Assembly (NCBI GenBank): GCA_021613535.1
Contig: CP075494.1
Coordinates: 8,680,001-8,744,000 of the forward strand
Length of the DNA stretch: 64,000 nucleotides
Direction of reading: 5' to 3'
From: Adineta vaga
Taxonomy: Eukaryota; Rotifera
A model generated the notes under the pieces. It saw nothing but the letters and a program-made list of their open reading frames with translations, was not told where the DNA came from and made no database searches. Positions 36,023 to 49,979 of the stretch are shown piece after piece (the stretch's first letter is position 1; each line of letters opens with the position of its first letter). Made by a program: the position numbers and the translations under genes.

Positions 36023-36863
36023 TCCCCTTATGACGTAAAATGACTTCCGCCCTAACTCTATAACCCACATGTAAGGATCGAGTGAAAACAACTTATCCTA
36101 ATAAAGTTGATAAAATGGGAAAAAGTAGATCATATAATAGGGTTGTATCTTGTCTAACAATGGCAAACTTAACATCAAGTAGATTTAGGACGTGTTTAAC
36201 GTGCTTAGCTCTCCATTGGTGAGAAATAACACGTTTGATTTGAAATTGTCGTTGATGATTGTTTTCCTTGATGTGGCGTATACGATTGCGGCGGTTGAGA
36301 GCTTCACGAGAACTATGGCTATTGCGCGAAGGTGGTGGAGGTTGCAAGAGATGGTCGCAGTGTTGTTCAATGGAATTGAGAACGATGTTGCGGTCGGCAT
36401 GATGAAGATGCACGTGGTCTTCAGCCAGCTGAACATCTTGTACGTTGTACATAACAATAACAGAGAAATGAAGTAGAAAAGAAGAAACGGAAGAAAATAC
36501 GAATGTGCCTAGAGAAAAGGAAATAGGATTAGAGAGAAAAACTAGACGATGTGAATATGTCTATGCGAAGAGGAAAGACTTGTCCAATCACATGTACATA
36601 TATGACTGGACATTGGCGTTGATAGAGAGGTCTCTATTGACGATAACAGATCACAAACTATTTAGAGAAAAGACGACTTGTTTTGTTTCTGAAATTTTCC
36701 AAGATAATTAAAATCAAGTTGTCAAAAAGAAAAGTTAGACGTGCTTTTTATTCATTAATTTTTTTTACAGTTGAGAGAACATATAATCACGAATAGCCAC
36801 ATGTATGGAGGTTCCTATTCTAAACAATCGATGTTCTTCATCTCACCAACATTCGATTCATGC
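36023..36863. other. Intergenic region with a GC-richer open segment
   Basis: At 36093-36476 several frames stay open on both strands and GC content rises compared with the surroundings. The minus frame 36093-36452 (about 119 codons, His/Arg/Asn-rich, with PPPPSRNSHSS) is the most gene-like. It could be an exon or a transposon relic. I do not call a gene. Confidence 0.3.
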
Positions 36864-38744
36864 TTAACGCATCGCATTTTGCGACAAGAAGACATAAAAA
36901 AAAGAAAATTCGTACAAAATTACATAAATGCTAATGATTCCCATCACATTAAATAGTACAAATGAATAAAGTTTATTCGCATTTGATATTGGACAGTTTA
37001 AATCTTCTGACCAATCATCACTACCAACACATCTTTTACAAATCAATATTCCATTTGGATCAACACTATTCTTTATTGTTTTCAATTGATTGTAAAGTTC
37101 TTTTGTGCCGAAAAATTTTTGTTGCCAGTCGATTTCATTGGGATCAGCTTCATTCATATATGCACCTGATTGTGAACCTCCTGAAATTGTTTGTAAAAGT
37201 TTTACTTTTTCCGTAACAAGTTTAGCAAGTTTTTCTTGATCTTCTCGTGACGTTACATCACTCCAACTTTGAGCGTAAACCATATGAAGTAGAGCATTAC
37301 GCCATGCAGGATTAATACTATTATTCTGTGTTGTATTTGCTACTCGACCACCAGCAACAAGATGTCCGATAAGAAATGAATTATTTGCATCTTTCACTTG
37401 AAGAAATATATCGGCAATTTGTTGTGCTTGATTACGAACAATTGTTTCAGGAATTAGTCGAGAACCAAGTATAACATTTTCACCTGTCGGATTTGATGAT
37501 TCTAGCACTATACGAAAGAAATCAACAAATTTTGGAAATTCTATAGTATATGGCTGTGTAAAATTAAAATCAGTATAATTATCAAATAATTGATTTAGCG
37601 TTGCATTTGCTGCATCGATATTTCCATTCGGTAAGAGAAGTGCAAGCATAATCGATTTTACTGTTAAATAGAAATAACCAGCCCATCCGGCATCAGCTAA
37701 TTTTGGTAAAAAATGAATAAAATGATGAACAAAACTCGCGTAACGAATATCGTTTAGTGGAGAAATAAATTGAAAGCTACCGATAACAGATGGTGATGGA
37801 TAAGTACGTAAGACAACTGAGAGTACAACAGCAAAAGTTCCACCACCGCCACCTCGTAATGCCCAAAATAAATCAGAGTTTTGACAGGAATTTACTGTTT
37901 CTCGACGTCCATTAACTAGAATAACATCAAACTCAAGAATTTGATCAGCAGCCATTCCTTGCCATCGTGTTAATGGACCATGACCACCGCCTTGTAAAAA
38001 ACCACCCGTAGCACCGACAGTACTTGATGCTCCACCAATAGCTATTAAATTATATGTGGCTAACCAGTTATATACTTCACCCCATTGTACACCAGCACCG
38101 ACACGAATAACATTTGAGATATTTTCACCAGTACACGATGTCCACTTATCTAACAATGTAAGATTTTTCATATGATGTAACCAAAGAAGAAAAGCACCAG
38201 CAGCTGTTGATCGACCTAAATAATCATGTCCAGTCGTTTTTATTACAAGATGTAAATTATAAGTATTAACAAATTGCATAGTTGCTTGAACATGTTCAGG
38301 TAATGTTGCATTTACTGCTAAGATAGGAACAGATCCTTGATTACAAGTAGTACTATTAAAAACAACTGAACATGAACTATTTTCCCAATTATGATTTTGC
38401 ATAGCGCCTGCTTGATTACTTCGCCAAGAAGAATTTGTCCATTCCTGTTTTGCTACGTCACATGCATTAACATTGAATGAATTAGAATTACAAACAGCAG
38501 CTGATGGTTGAGGAGAAACAAGTCGTCCATTAATGGATTCATTAAAAGTTTGCCATACTGATGCATTTGGCCAGCATGTTTTATCATATGATAAACATCG
38601 ACAACGTCGTTCTTTCAATATAATAAACAAATGGCAACTATAAATAAAATGTCATTTGAAAAGAATATCTACCTGACACTGCTAGACGTTGACATAGAAC
38701 GTGATTGTCAAGAGAAAAGCAAAGGATAAGAGCGAGTTGTGCAT
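36864..38744 (-). CDS. Secreted FAD-linked oxidase, berberine-bridge-enzyme-like
   Basis: The main exon (36864 to about 38611-38635) encodes about 580 residues of the FAD_binding_4 plus BBE type. Motifs are TTGHDYLGRS (His that usually binds FAD covalently), GAGVQWGEVYNWL, GGASSTVGATGGFLQGGGHG (the FAD pyrophosphate region), DLFWALRGGGGGTFAVV and, near the end, DPNGILICKRC. An upstream exon with ATG at 38744 gives MHNSLLSFAFLLTIT, a signal-peptide-like start; the exact splice to the main exon is uncertain. A hydrophobic tail (about 25 residues) follows the catalytic part and may anchor the protein. Relatives oxidise sugars, alkaloids or other alcohols, mostly in fungi, plants and bacteria, so horizontal transfer is likely. 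No lesions seen. Confidence 0.8.
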
Positions 38745-39278
38745 AAAGTGAATGTATTACTTTAATTTATTCGTTGTGTAGAAATTTTGTCTTCATATAC
38801 CTTTATATCGTTATATTTATAGAGAGAATAAAAGTGTATTTTAATGTTGAGATAAATCAATTCTCTTTTCTTTTCCTGCATCATTTACATTATCGCGTTC
38901 GTGTTTTTTGTTCTGCAAATAATATAACGTAGAAGTATTGATATTTACTTAGGTATGTACTGTATGATACGTAGAAGAAACGAAATAACTATGATTCAAT
39001 ATACGTTACTTTTACATCGATGTTTTCAGTGTATTATTGATTGACTAATATATTGCTCATATTTATATTACATCAATTATTAACATTACGAAAAAGCATG
39101 ATATAGCTAGTTGCAGTTCGAAATATTGTTACTAAATCTGTCAAATTCTGTTCATTTTTGATACGAAACAATTTCTTGTCTATTAACTAATAATTAATAT
39201 CATTGACGTCAAATTGAAAAAGAAAAATATCGAAATACCTTCATAAAAAAAGCAAATAAATTTCTATATATATATATA
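38745..39278. other. Spacer left of the mariner-like element
   Basis: AT-rich DNA with no gene recognised. It should include the oxidase promoter. Confidence 0.35.
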
Positions 39279-39959
39279 CAGAGTAGTCAATAAATTATCG
39301 GACTTCTTTATATCTGTTCAGAACAACAATAATTTCTCTCTCTCTCCTTTACTCGTTTGACGAACTGATATACCGGAAGCCTAGCTCAAGGTGAATACAC
39401 TGAACAAGCCATAACTTTATTTGATTTATTTTAGAATAAAAAATAGCGTTATTCCTCGTGTAGCTTAAAGACCATTAATGAAACTGATCCGTAATGAATG
39501 CGATATTGTTAAGATAACTTTTGTCTTTGTGAACTTTTATATATTTGACTATGATAAATAGTATTGTCAGCGGCTATGGGAATTATCATATGGTGAAAAA
39601 TGACTAAAATCTCAGAAACGGCTGACCTATCCTACGGTACTTTGTACGGCATCTCATAGCACAGTCTAATATGTGCTAATGCTATCGTACTGAATCCATT
39701 TACTACTTGGCAGATTCATCCAAATTTTAGGATCTAAAAAACTAGTAAAATTTCATTGATAACGAAGGTGGCAATGTTTTATCCAATATTTATCTCGATA
39801 GGCTATGAAGAGAATCATCAGTTGGAACGATGAACTTTCAATACAATATCACAACAACTAACTTGACTATATGATGTGAAAAGAGAGAGAGAGAGAGAGA
39901 GAAATTATTGTCGATCTGAACGTATATAAAGAAGTTTGAGAATTTATTGAACTTGCATG
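39279..39959. mobile_element. Mariner-like non-autonomous element with ~60-bp inverted ends
   Basis: The left end (starting CAGAGTAGTCAATAAATTAT, through CTTCTTTATAT, GTTCAGA, ACAATAATTTCTCTCTCT) is mirrored, imperfectly, by the right end, whose reverse complement reads GTTCAATAAATTCTC, CTTCTTTATA, CGTTCAGATCGACAATAAT and a CT run. The left end abuts TATATA, which suits TA-targeted insertion. The terminal pattern (GTCAATAAATTATCGGA) and the inner AACAAGCCATAACTTTAT are reminiscent of Tc1/mariner ends. The roughly 550-bp interior shows no transposase frame, so it is a deleted or MITE-type copy. Confidence 0.7.
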
Positions 39960-40849
39960 ATCATATGGAGCTTGCTACAGCAACTTCATGTGCCTTGCGT
40001 ATATGATATGTATAGCAAGACTGTAATCGATATCCATCGGTAGTTGCAGAAAAAAGGTATAATAAAGAATAGACGTTCTCATGTAGAACAGATTCGAATG
40101 AATATATTTTGCATCTAACAAATAGAATTTTTCTCTGTTCAATGAGACATCAAATTTCCAACGAGTGGTTCATACTAATTCAATAGCAAAAAAAGGAGAG
40201 ATCTCTATTCTTAATAAAATTTTGTGAAACAGAACAACTTTGTTATATAAATAGTGAAGTAATTGAAAAATAGGAAAATGCATGTAAAAATATTACATCG
40301 TACATATTCAGCATACCTGATCACATTATCGTAAGTATTGATTGGTATTTGTACTTTACATTGTATAATGACATAAATTATAGATATAATATTACTGCTA
40401 CTACACTTAAGTATTAAGTGTGGATCAGTTATTTTTATATTTTTGTCTCTACATTCTCCATAGACTTTATTCATGTTAAATAAATGCATGCTGATACATT
40501 TGCGTTCAAATTCGTGAATTAAATTAAATTAAATCGATACGATTAATTTGTATGATGTATGTGAATGAAGTATAACAACAGTCGTAATACAAATATATGA
40601 AACTCAAAGTTAAGAAAGACGGATATATTGATTTTGTTTTCATTACTATATCAAGTCTATTGATTCAAAAACAATCCGCAGATGTCAGTCAACGACCATT
40701 GAATTACAAATAAACTCATTGGTTAACTTATTTTTACCATCCTATCTACGTTACTCAATCAGCTGTATTTTCATGTTGATCTCTCCTTGCTTTTTACTTT
40801 CGTCGTTTTTCTCGTTTAGTTACTCCACTCACTGAGAAAATCATCAAAA
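39960..40849. other. Spacer before ABCF3
   Basis: About 890 bp, AT-rich, no gene recognised. The last 100 bp or so should be the ABCF3 5' UTR. Confidence 0.4.
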
Positions 40850-43800
40850 ATGAAAGTTATTATCGACCGAATTCGTGCTACTTTACCAGCTGTCAATGAT
40901 GATATTCTTGGTTATATTACCGGTTTGTCCTTTCTTCTATATTCTTTCTCAAAACAGTTTGTAATTTCTTTTGTAGACATTCTTGAAACAAATAAATCCG
41001 ATTATTTTGATTTTCAAGAAGTCGAAGATGCACTAAGACCTATTCTTGAAGAAGTTGCTCACAATGATAATGAACAAAAAGCAATCACAGAACTTTGTCA
41101 ATTTGTTTGTGATCAATTGAAATTGTAATTATTGACTATTTTCAGAAATTTCTCAAATAATCTCGAATATTTTTCTACTAGAGAAACATTTTCGAATGGA
41201 AATAGTTCAATGAATGAACCAAAAAAATTGTTAACACCAGTTTCGATAGGTCATTTTTCTGGAACGATATTTGAGGAAGTTTCATCGGCTTTATTCAATA
41301 TGAATGATCGCACGTTGATTAAGCCATTAAATGAAACAACTACTGTATCACAGAAAAAACTTGAAAAAGTTGAAGCTAAACTTCGAGAAAAACAAGAAAA
41401 ACGTGCCCGTGATGTAGTAACAAACGGTGAAAATAAGTATGTTAACAAAATATTTCTATTTTTTAATTCATTCGAATATTTGTAGAGTACAAGTACAATT
41501 AGAAGATGCAGTTGTTAGTCAAGCAACAAACAAACGACTATTAACAGATAATGAAAATAGTGATTCGACGAATAAATCGTAAGGTCGTATTTTGTTAATA
41601 GGATTATTTTTTTACTTCTATACAATTAGATTTGATGTTCATATTGATAATTTTGATGTATCCTATGGAAACAAGTAAGATGGTGATACTAATCGATTTT
41701 CATAAAAATTATTATCTGTATATTAGAATGTTAATTCTCGGTGGTACTCTGGATCTGATCTATGGCCGTCGATATGGTTTTGTTGGACGAAATGGTTTGG
41801 GTAAATCAACATTATTACGCGTCATGGCTAAGTAAATTTTCATATAAGAAAAACATCAGATTTCACGCTATTTTTGATATAATTTCTGTATTTTTAGTCG
41901 AAGTCTTGTACTTCCATCTCATATTCGAATTTTACATGTTGAACAAGAAATCGAAGGTACCGATACTCTCGCCCTTCAAAGTGTTCTCGAATGTGATGAA
42001 CGACGAAATGCATTGTTAAATGAAGAAAAAGAATTAAACAAAAGATTACAAATAAGGTAAATCATTAGCTAATCCTTCTTGCACTTGATCATAATTGAAT
42101 ATTCATTCCAGTGGTGGTTCATCAGCAGCTCAAGATTCATACATATCAAAACGTTTAACAGCCATTTATGGTGAATTAGAGGCTATTGAAGCCGATAAAG
42201 CTGAATCAAGAGCAGCCGTAATATTGAATGGTCTTGGTTTTACGCCACAAATGCAAGCCATGGCCACAAAGTATAATCACACTATACCCATGAATTCTCA
42301 TATCTATTATTTCTCTTTTTAAATAGACAATTTTCTGGTGGTTGGAGAATGCGTTTGGCATTAGCACGAGCTCTCTTCTCAAAGTAATTATGATTGATCT
42401 TCATTGATATTGAGTTTATTTCGACTAATTCTTTAGACCTGATCTTCTCTTACTCGATGAACCGACAAACATGTTAGATCTCAAAGCAATTATTTGGCTT
42501 GAAAACTATTTGCAAACATGGAAAAGTACAATTTTCGTTGTTTCTCACGATCGAACATTTCTTAATACTGTTGCAACCGATATTCTACATTTAAATGCAC
42601 AAAAACTCGATTCTTATCGGTAAATATCTATTCAACTGATCACATTCTTAAAACTATTATTTCTTTTCTTTTCATAGAGGTAATTACGATACATTCGTTT
42701 CTGCTCGAACAGAACGTCTTAAAAATCAACAACGTGAATATGAAGCACAAAAAGACTATCGAGATCATATTCAGGTTTGCTTGATTCATTGAATTATTTG
42801 AATATGCGTTCGAAATCTTCTCGAAAGTTGAACAAAGCAATCTTTTTCTTCATATAGGTATTCATTGATCGTTTTCGTTATAATGCTAATCGTGCAGCAC
42901 AAGTACAAAGTAAACTTAAACTATTAGAAAAATTGTAAGCTTAATCAACAATTATTTCTTCAATGAAACAAATTTTTATTCTCTATTAGACCGATACTTC
43001 GACCAGTGGAAAAAGAACAAGAAGTTCATTTTCGTTTTCCTGATCCTGAAGCATTACACGGAACTATTCTACAATTAGATGATGTTGCATTTTCTTATTC
43101 AAAAGATAGACCATTAATATTGAATAATATCAATCTATCAGCTAATCTTCAATCACGTATTTGTATTATGGGTGAAAATGGATCAGGTATGAACAAATCT
43201 AAGATTTCGTTTTATTTTTCAAATTCTTCTTTATTTTTAAGGCAAAACAACTTTATTGAAATTATTAGTTGAAGAATTGGAACCATCTAAAGGTCAACGA
43301 CATGGTCATCGAAATTTAGTAGTTGGTTATTTTACACAACATTTTGTTGATCAATTACCAATGAATGTGAATTCGGTTGAAGTTTTACAATCGAGATTTC
43401 CCGGTAAAACAGTCGAACAATATCGTGCCGATCTTGGTCGATTTGGTATCACGGGTGATACAGCTTTACAAACCGTGATGAGTTTATCAGGAGGACAAAA
43501 ATGTCGTGTTGCATTTAGTTTAATGTGTATGAAGAAGTATGTATAAGCTTTTGGTTTTCTTATTGAAGATTATTTGTTTCATCTGTTTAGTCCACATATC
43601 CTCGTACTTGATGAACCGACAAATCATCTTGGTAAGATAAATTTCTTTTCTTTTCTATTATATTTCATTTGATTTCCTTCCGTTAGATATGGAAACAATC
43701 GAAGCATTAGCAGAAGCAATAAAGAAATTTCAAGGTGGTGTTGTACTTGTCTCTCACGATGAATTAATGATAAAACGAGTTTGTACGGAAGCATGGCTTT

Positions 43801-43880
43801 GTCGAAATGGTAATGTGACTTCACTTGAATATGGTTTTGAACAATATAAGAAATTAATCGAAAGTGAATTACAGTATTAA
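40850..43880 (+). CDS. ABCF3: ABCF3, soluble twin-ATPase ABC protein
   Basis: Sixteen small exons join in frame to 725 residues (human 709). The N-terminal helical region ([20 protein letters not shown] ... LKLETFS) matches ABCF3. NBD1 has Walker [10 protein letters not shown], signature [16 protein letters not shown] and Walker [15 protein letters not shown]2 has [20 protein letters not shown] and [18 protein letters not shown]. The ABCF linker is present ([18 protein letters not shown]). No membrane domain, as for all ABCF proteins, which act on ribosomes; ABCF3 corresponds to yeast GCN20-like factors in translation control. Introns are about 50-70 nt. A 21-nt apparent intron near 41125 is avoided by using the acceptor at 41181. 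Confidence 0.96.
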
Positions 43881-44160
43881 TATAACGATCAACCGTTTAT
43901 TTGTTATTTGATTTGAATAAATGAGAGAAAATGGAGAGAAGAATTGACCGAACTCATCTTTAATAATACTATTATATAATTCGTAGATATCAATGATTTT
44001 TAATTGATTTATGCAAAAAAAAAGAATCATCGCCTTGCTTGTTTTTCAATAATTCAAAAAGAAAACGAAAAAGCAATTCATATCAGTAGAAGCAAGAAGT
44101 AATACAAAATGAACGTACAATAAATTTATATAGGAAAGCAAATAAATAGGAATAAAAATG
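43881..44160. other. ABCF3-CC2D1 convergent spacer
   Basis: 280 bp between two gene 3' ends; only UTR expected. Confidence 0.4.
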
Positions 44161-47100
44161 TTAAAATCTTGACGAAGTCGTCGGTGCTGACTGTCCTGTA
44201 AGTGTGCCAATCTAAGGAAGAAAATTTCGGATAGTTCAAAGAATAGTTTCAATGAAATATTTACTTCTTTTTGAACAAGTTTTCTTTTTGTTAGACAAAC
44301 ATCAGCTTTTTTCGAGTCATGTCTTTGATGATAGTCACGTGCTTCTTGATCATAATGATCAATCAATTCTTCGAGGCCACGTATATGTTCTAGAAAAGAA
44401 AATTCTATTTCGTAAACAAACAAAATTAATAAGAAGTATACCATTCACAGCGTGTTTTCCTCCTGTACGCAACGATTGAACAAGTCGTTCGCTTTGATCT
44501 TCAATTTCTCGAAGTTTCGTTTGTAACTGATGAAGTTGTTCGGATGTGAGACGATCTTGTAATTGTTCAATCTATTTATCAAATTATAGAAATATTTCTT
44601 TGAAAATTTCTAGAAAAAGAACCTGTTGCTGAAGGCGTGATGCTTCATAATTAAGCACTTGTACACTTTGTGGAGTTGTTGATACTGGTACAACTACTGG
44701 TTGATGTTGATGACTTCGTCGCTGTTGACGATGATTTTGTTCTATTACAGTCGATCGACTGTAAAACAATGAAGATATGAGATAGAAAGCAATGAAAAAT
44801 AAACACATCAAACAACACAGGGTAAAGAACATGCATGACTTGGAACACACGAATGCAATTGTTCATTTGGGAAACTTTAGCACGTGAATACCTGTTATCT
44901 GTTACTACTTCATCTTTAGTTTTAGTTTCTGCCATATTTATAGCCAATTGGCTTAATGCTTCGCCTGTAGGAACTAGACGAGCAATAGCAGTAATTGCTG
45001 GTGCTGACGATCTGAATTAGGTATGATGATAGAAAATATATATCGAGTGATGTGATATCACGAACAACAATTATCTTCTCATTCAGAAAGGAAATCAATA
45101 GACTTTGTTGTTTTCAACGTACCTTGATGTCGATGATGATTTATGACTTTGTGGCTAGAAGAAATATGTCGAATAATAATTTGAAAATGATTAATATAAA
45201 ACTTACAAGATCTTGAAAACTATCGATAACTAACCATCGTTGCGGTAATATATCCGATGCTTTTGATTGTCCCAACGCTTCTCGAATACGTAATTTAACT
45301 TCTAATTTGCCTTCAATTTTTTTCTTATGTTCACTTTCATATAAATCAACAGATTCATGTATTGTACATGTTTGTTCCAATTCAGCTAATTTCATAGATG
45401 CTATACCTAGAGGACGATCCGATCGAAGAAAACCAGCTTTATAGAAAACGCCAAGTTTTAATTCTTTTCGACTCATCAATCGTTTAAATTTTGCATCATT
45501 TCGTTTAATGTAAAACTTATATATGGATTCAGAATATTCAGCATTTGTCGATCCTACAGCATGACGAGTCCGAGCTGTTTGAGGAGTTTCTGTTGGATAA
45601 GGAAATTCGACAACAACATAAGTTTCAAGTGATGATGAAGAACTTCCTGATGGTACAGGTAAATTTATACCGCGTATTATATTGACCTAGAAGAGAAAAG
45701 TTTTTAATTGATTTGAATGTATCTCATCAATCGAAAGTATCTGGTGATTCTAAGAGTATCGACATGTCTTTTTTGTTGATTTGAATGTTTACCTCAATAT
45801 CATTTTCTCCGAGATCATTATTCGATTGAATAATATTCATTTGTCTTCGTTCATAATGAAATAGTGGCGGTTTTAGACCATGTTGAAAACATTGTCTTAA
45901 TTTTTCAAGATCCTGTGCACAACGTTGTTCAAGATTTCTATATTCTTTTGCATGTTTTAAACTGTTTGCTTCTTCCATTTTGGCATAGATTTGTTCATTA
46001 CGTGCACATAATTGAATTTGTTTAAGAAGATCGTCTTGTAAACGACGGAAAATTGTATCTCGATCTGCATGAGCTAAATCTTGTGTTAGATCATCATCAG
46101 TAACCAAATCATTATTATCGTCGTCAGGTAATTTAGGTACCTAAGAAATATATACATCTTATTTGCAATAAATTACAATTGTCTTACTTGACTCATATCG
46201 ATAGGTAAACCTGCTTCGGCAGCAGCAATCATTTGATCTAATCCTTTATATGCAATAAGAAATTTTTTTGCTGTTTCAGTATCACCTAGAATTAAAGCGA
46301 TCAAAGAATTAATACATGAATAAGAGAAGATAGAACATATACCTTGTTGTTTTGCTTGTGCAGCTAGTTTATAAAACTTTTCTTGTTTGAGACGAAGTAT
46401 TTGAGCTTGTTGACTTTTTCTTGTACCTAAATAGAAATAGAAATCAATTAAATTGAGAGGATAGAATTGAGCTAACTTGTTGAACTAGTCAATGCTGCTT
46501 GAGGGCCTGGTCGTTGTTGTCGCGTTTGAATATTTGATGGTGCCGGCTTTGCTGTTGAACTCGATGAGACTGAACCAGAGGATTGTGCTGTTGATTGTTG
46601 AACAGGAATAGGTGCGAAACCTGGCAAATCGGGTAGTTCATTGTAATCGTATGTGCGACCTTTACGTGTAGCATCAATGGCTTCTTCATATTGCTACACA
46701 AGAGAAGAAATATGGTATAGTCGTATCAAGTATATAAAGTTGTGTATATTAACACTTTCTTCAAGAATGACAATACCTTAGATAATCGTTCCATTCGTCT
46801 TGCTTTTGATGAATCGCCTTTGGTGGCAGCTTCTTCACCACGTTTAGTTAACTCTTCATGCCGTTGTTGTAGTGCTTCCATGACTGTATGTGGTTCGGGA
46901 GCTTTTACTATACATAGTTAACCAATGATTTAATATTGATGAAATAGAAATTTTAGTTTACTCACATGGTAAAGGTGGTGGTGGAGCATCATCATCTTCT
47001 GGGACATTATCATATGTTTCCTTTTGAGTAGGTGGAGCAGCAATACTTGCTTTACCTTGCAATGTCTATTTGATAGGAAGAACTAAATAATTATAACTAT

Positions 47101-48345
47101 GAAATAAAAACTTTACCCTTAATTGAAGAATATATTCTTTAGCTTTCGCCATATCTCCTTTTTGTTTAGCTTGTAAAGCTAATGCTTTCAATCGGGAAAT
47201 AGCTGGATCTGAGTCTGTTGTTGTAGTAGGAGGTACTTGTGCTAAAGAAATCGGCAATCCATTATTCGATTGAATATAATTGAATTTAAAAAACTAACTT
47301 ACTTCTATATACTACCGGATTATTTACTGTAGGAGCTGGCTGTGGTAATGGAACAGCACGTGGTTGTGATGGATGTGGTACAGGTACAACACGTGATTGT
47401 GATGCAACTGGTGGCGGTGGTTGAGGTACAGGTGCAGCGCGAGGCTGTGGTACAGGTGGTGGTGGTGGTTCGTTTGATGCGATAGTTTTGGCTGGAACGG
47501 AAGCTGCTGATGAAGCTATGAATACTTCAGGTGGAATATCACTTTCATTTATGGGTGCACCAGCACGAGCTGATTGAAGTAGTTCTTGAATAGTCTAAAT
47601 ATTTGAAATGATTTTGAAAATTATTCTATCAAATATTTAGTAGCGTACTTTTAGTTGTCGATCTAAACGTCTAGTTTTAGAAGCATCACCACTAGCTTTG
47701 GCAGTTGCTACTGCTTTATTATACATATCTTGACGTCCTTCAAGTAAAGATATCATATTTCCACTGGATGCTGCTTGTGGTTGTCTTGGTTGTTCATGTG
47801 ATTCACTTTCAATGTCTTCAGTAATTTCATTTAGTTCAGCCTATATAATCCAATCGATTTAAAAAGAAAATGATTTAATATATCTACTGACCAAAAGTTC
47901 ATCCTCATCAACATCAGAGAGTTCATCATCATTGATTGGTCGATCAATATCGTGAAGAAGTTTATTTACATCATTATGAAATACTTTAAGATCTTGTGTT
48001 GTTCCACCTATAGTGATACAAATTAGATTTCGTTTTCCAAAGAGTATGATCATATATTTTATATAAACCTGGCTTTCGTTGATTAGCTTTCGATCGAGAA
48101 TTACTACCCATTCCTTGTTGTAACTTTTGCAATTCAGCTTCAAGATCATCATCATCATCACCGTCATCGCCACCCATACCCATTCCTGATTCATCAAAAT
48201 TTGGTATTTGAAAACCCATCTATTTGAAAGATGAATACGTCATAACAATTCATACTTAAACATTCACTATACAAACCTGTTGCATGAGAGCGGCTCCACC
48301 ACCTGGCTTTCTTGCTGGTTTACTTGGCTTGCTACTTTTGAACAT
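44161..48345 (-). CDS. CC2D1: CC2D1 (Lgd / Freud-1 family), ESCRT-III regulator
   Basis: A multi-exon minus-strand gene starting MFKSSKPSKPARKPGGG and ending SAPTTSSRF. In order: an acidic N-terminal region (DDGDDDDDLEAEL); four DM14 repeats, recognisable as MYNKAVATAKASGDASKTRR (about 47.7 kb), ALALQAKQKGDMAKAKEY (47.2 kb), GEEAATKGDSSKARR (46.8 kb) and KLAAQAKQQGDTETAKKF (46.4 kb); Pro/Gln-rich linkers; a coiled region; and a C2 domain (about 45.2-45.7 kb, with EVNIIRGINLP and ETYVVVEFPYP). DM14 repeats bind CHMP4/Shrub and the C2 domain binds phospholipid, controlling endosomal sorting and Notch signalling. Not every intron border was fixed, and the last exons (44.16-44.95 kb) are the least certain. 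Confidence 0.9.
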
Positions 48346-49979
48346 TCTCGAAATATAACAGAATAGAAATGAAAATGAATATATCAATCAATCAATCCAT
48401 GAATAATATTTGTGTAAGTGAAACATATGACTCATAATTTAATGATTGGCTTGCATGATATATCCAATCTAACAAACGTGAGTCGCTACTATCGGTTGCT
48501 CATCAACAATTTGTTCTATATTATTGAGTTACTGAATCAGTTGAATGACGTGCTACATTACATATCTTTTATATATGATAGACGACGTTTGAGGAACTTT
48601 CTTAATACTGTAATCTATGATATTTTTATCATCGTGCACTACTTTAAGGTGAAGATTCATTAGACTGTTCTTCTCGTTTTGATTGCACTTGAATTAAATT
48701 TGCTCCGCTAATGGAATCTTTATTCATTCAGAAATATTTGGACTCCCATCAACTATAATGATCCGATTATCGAGTCCAGCAATATTACAAAAAAATGTAG
48801 TTTAGTATGGAAACTTAATAGAATACACAAATTGTAATCCTACGCATAGAAAATAGCAGACATTTGCACTTTCAATTTCTGACGTATGTATGTCTTGCAC
48901 AAATCTGCTCCATAAGAAGTTTTAATTTGACGTCATTAGAAGGAAAGCTGCTCTAACGCTCGGTACAAAACAAATAATTGATCTTTTTTTACACTTCAAA
49001 CACATCGTCAGAACATTGTGTGTGTGTGTGAGAAAGACAATTCATGTACTTTCATTAACTATTAACGCTATTTTATTCGGTCTACTAGCGCGTACCCGTG
49101 CACTCTATGGCTATTTTTATCAGAATTCTGTGGAGTTCTTTCATAATCTTAACTTGATAGAGACTGCCAACTATTGAATGTGCACACAGACACCGATTTT
49201 AGACTTAGTACAGAGAAACACACATATACACACACTGAACATTACACATAGATTGGGTATGCTTCTAACGTCATTGTCTAAATTCGAGGTATTTTTTTAG
49301 CTTCACTTAAGTTTTAACAAGAAAAAATAAAGATGGAAAATTTCATATTATTCGAGCCTTCTTCATCTTAATTACAGAAGTTTTCCTCTGATAAATTCAC
49401 TTTATTGTATTCGAAAACTATATTTAATAAGTGCAACAGTCGCTTATTCATGTTTATTTATATTTTATTTTATATATTAATTTATAGTCCTTGTTACTCG
49501 ATTAACAGAACCAAAAATATACTTTTTAGTTGCATGTTGACGTTAACCTTTCCTTTTTCTTTATCACTTTATTGAAAGTACGCATTTTCAATAAGTAAAA
49601 ATGCATTGGTTAAACAAACTGAAATATTTGTCGATCTATTTGAAAGTATATATGAATAAAGAATGCAATTCAATTAACAGACTTGCAATGTTCTTGATTA
49701 TGAAAAATAAATTATGTGCATAGATGTAACATGTGAGAACTATATACTTTTATAACAAAACGAGTTGGTTTCACACAAACGTAATCCTTCAATTAACTTC
49801 TGAGTTCGTAATAGAACCAAAAGAAAAAATACTTTAGTAATGCATCCTTTTGAGCATCAATGAAATTTGAAGTAGTAGATATCTTGTTAACAAGAGCTAT
49901 ATATATATATATATATAAACGGTGTTCAAAGGAAATTGAAGGTTTAAATCTTTTATTCAATTCACAACTAAATCATTTG
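48346..49979. other. CC2D1-nuclear receptor intergenic region
   Basis: About 1.6 kb. TG tract near 49018-49031 and AT tract near 49898-49917. No gene or structured element recognised. Confidence 0.4.

Noticed and set aside
41125-41145. A possible 21-nt intron in ABCF3
   Set aside because: Far shorter than any intron here; the acceptor at 41181 gives a 57-nt intron and the right frame.
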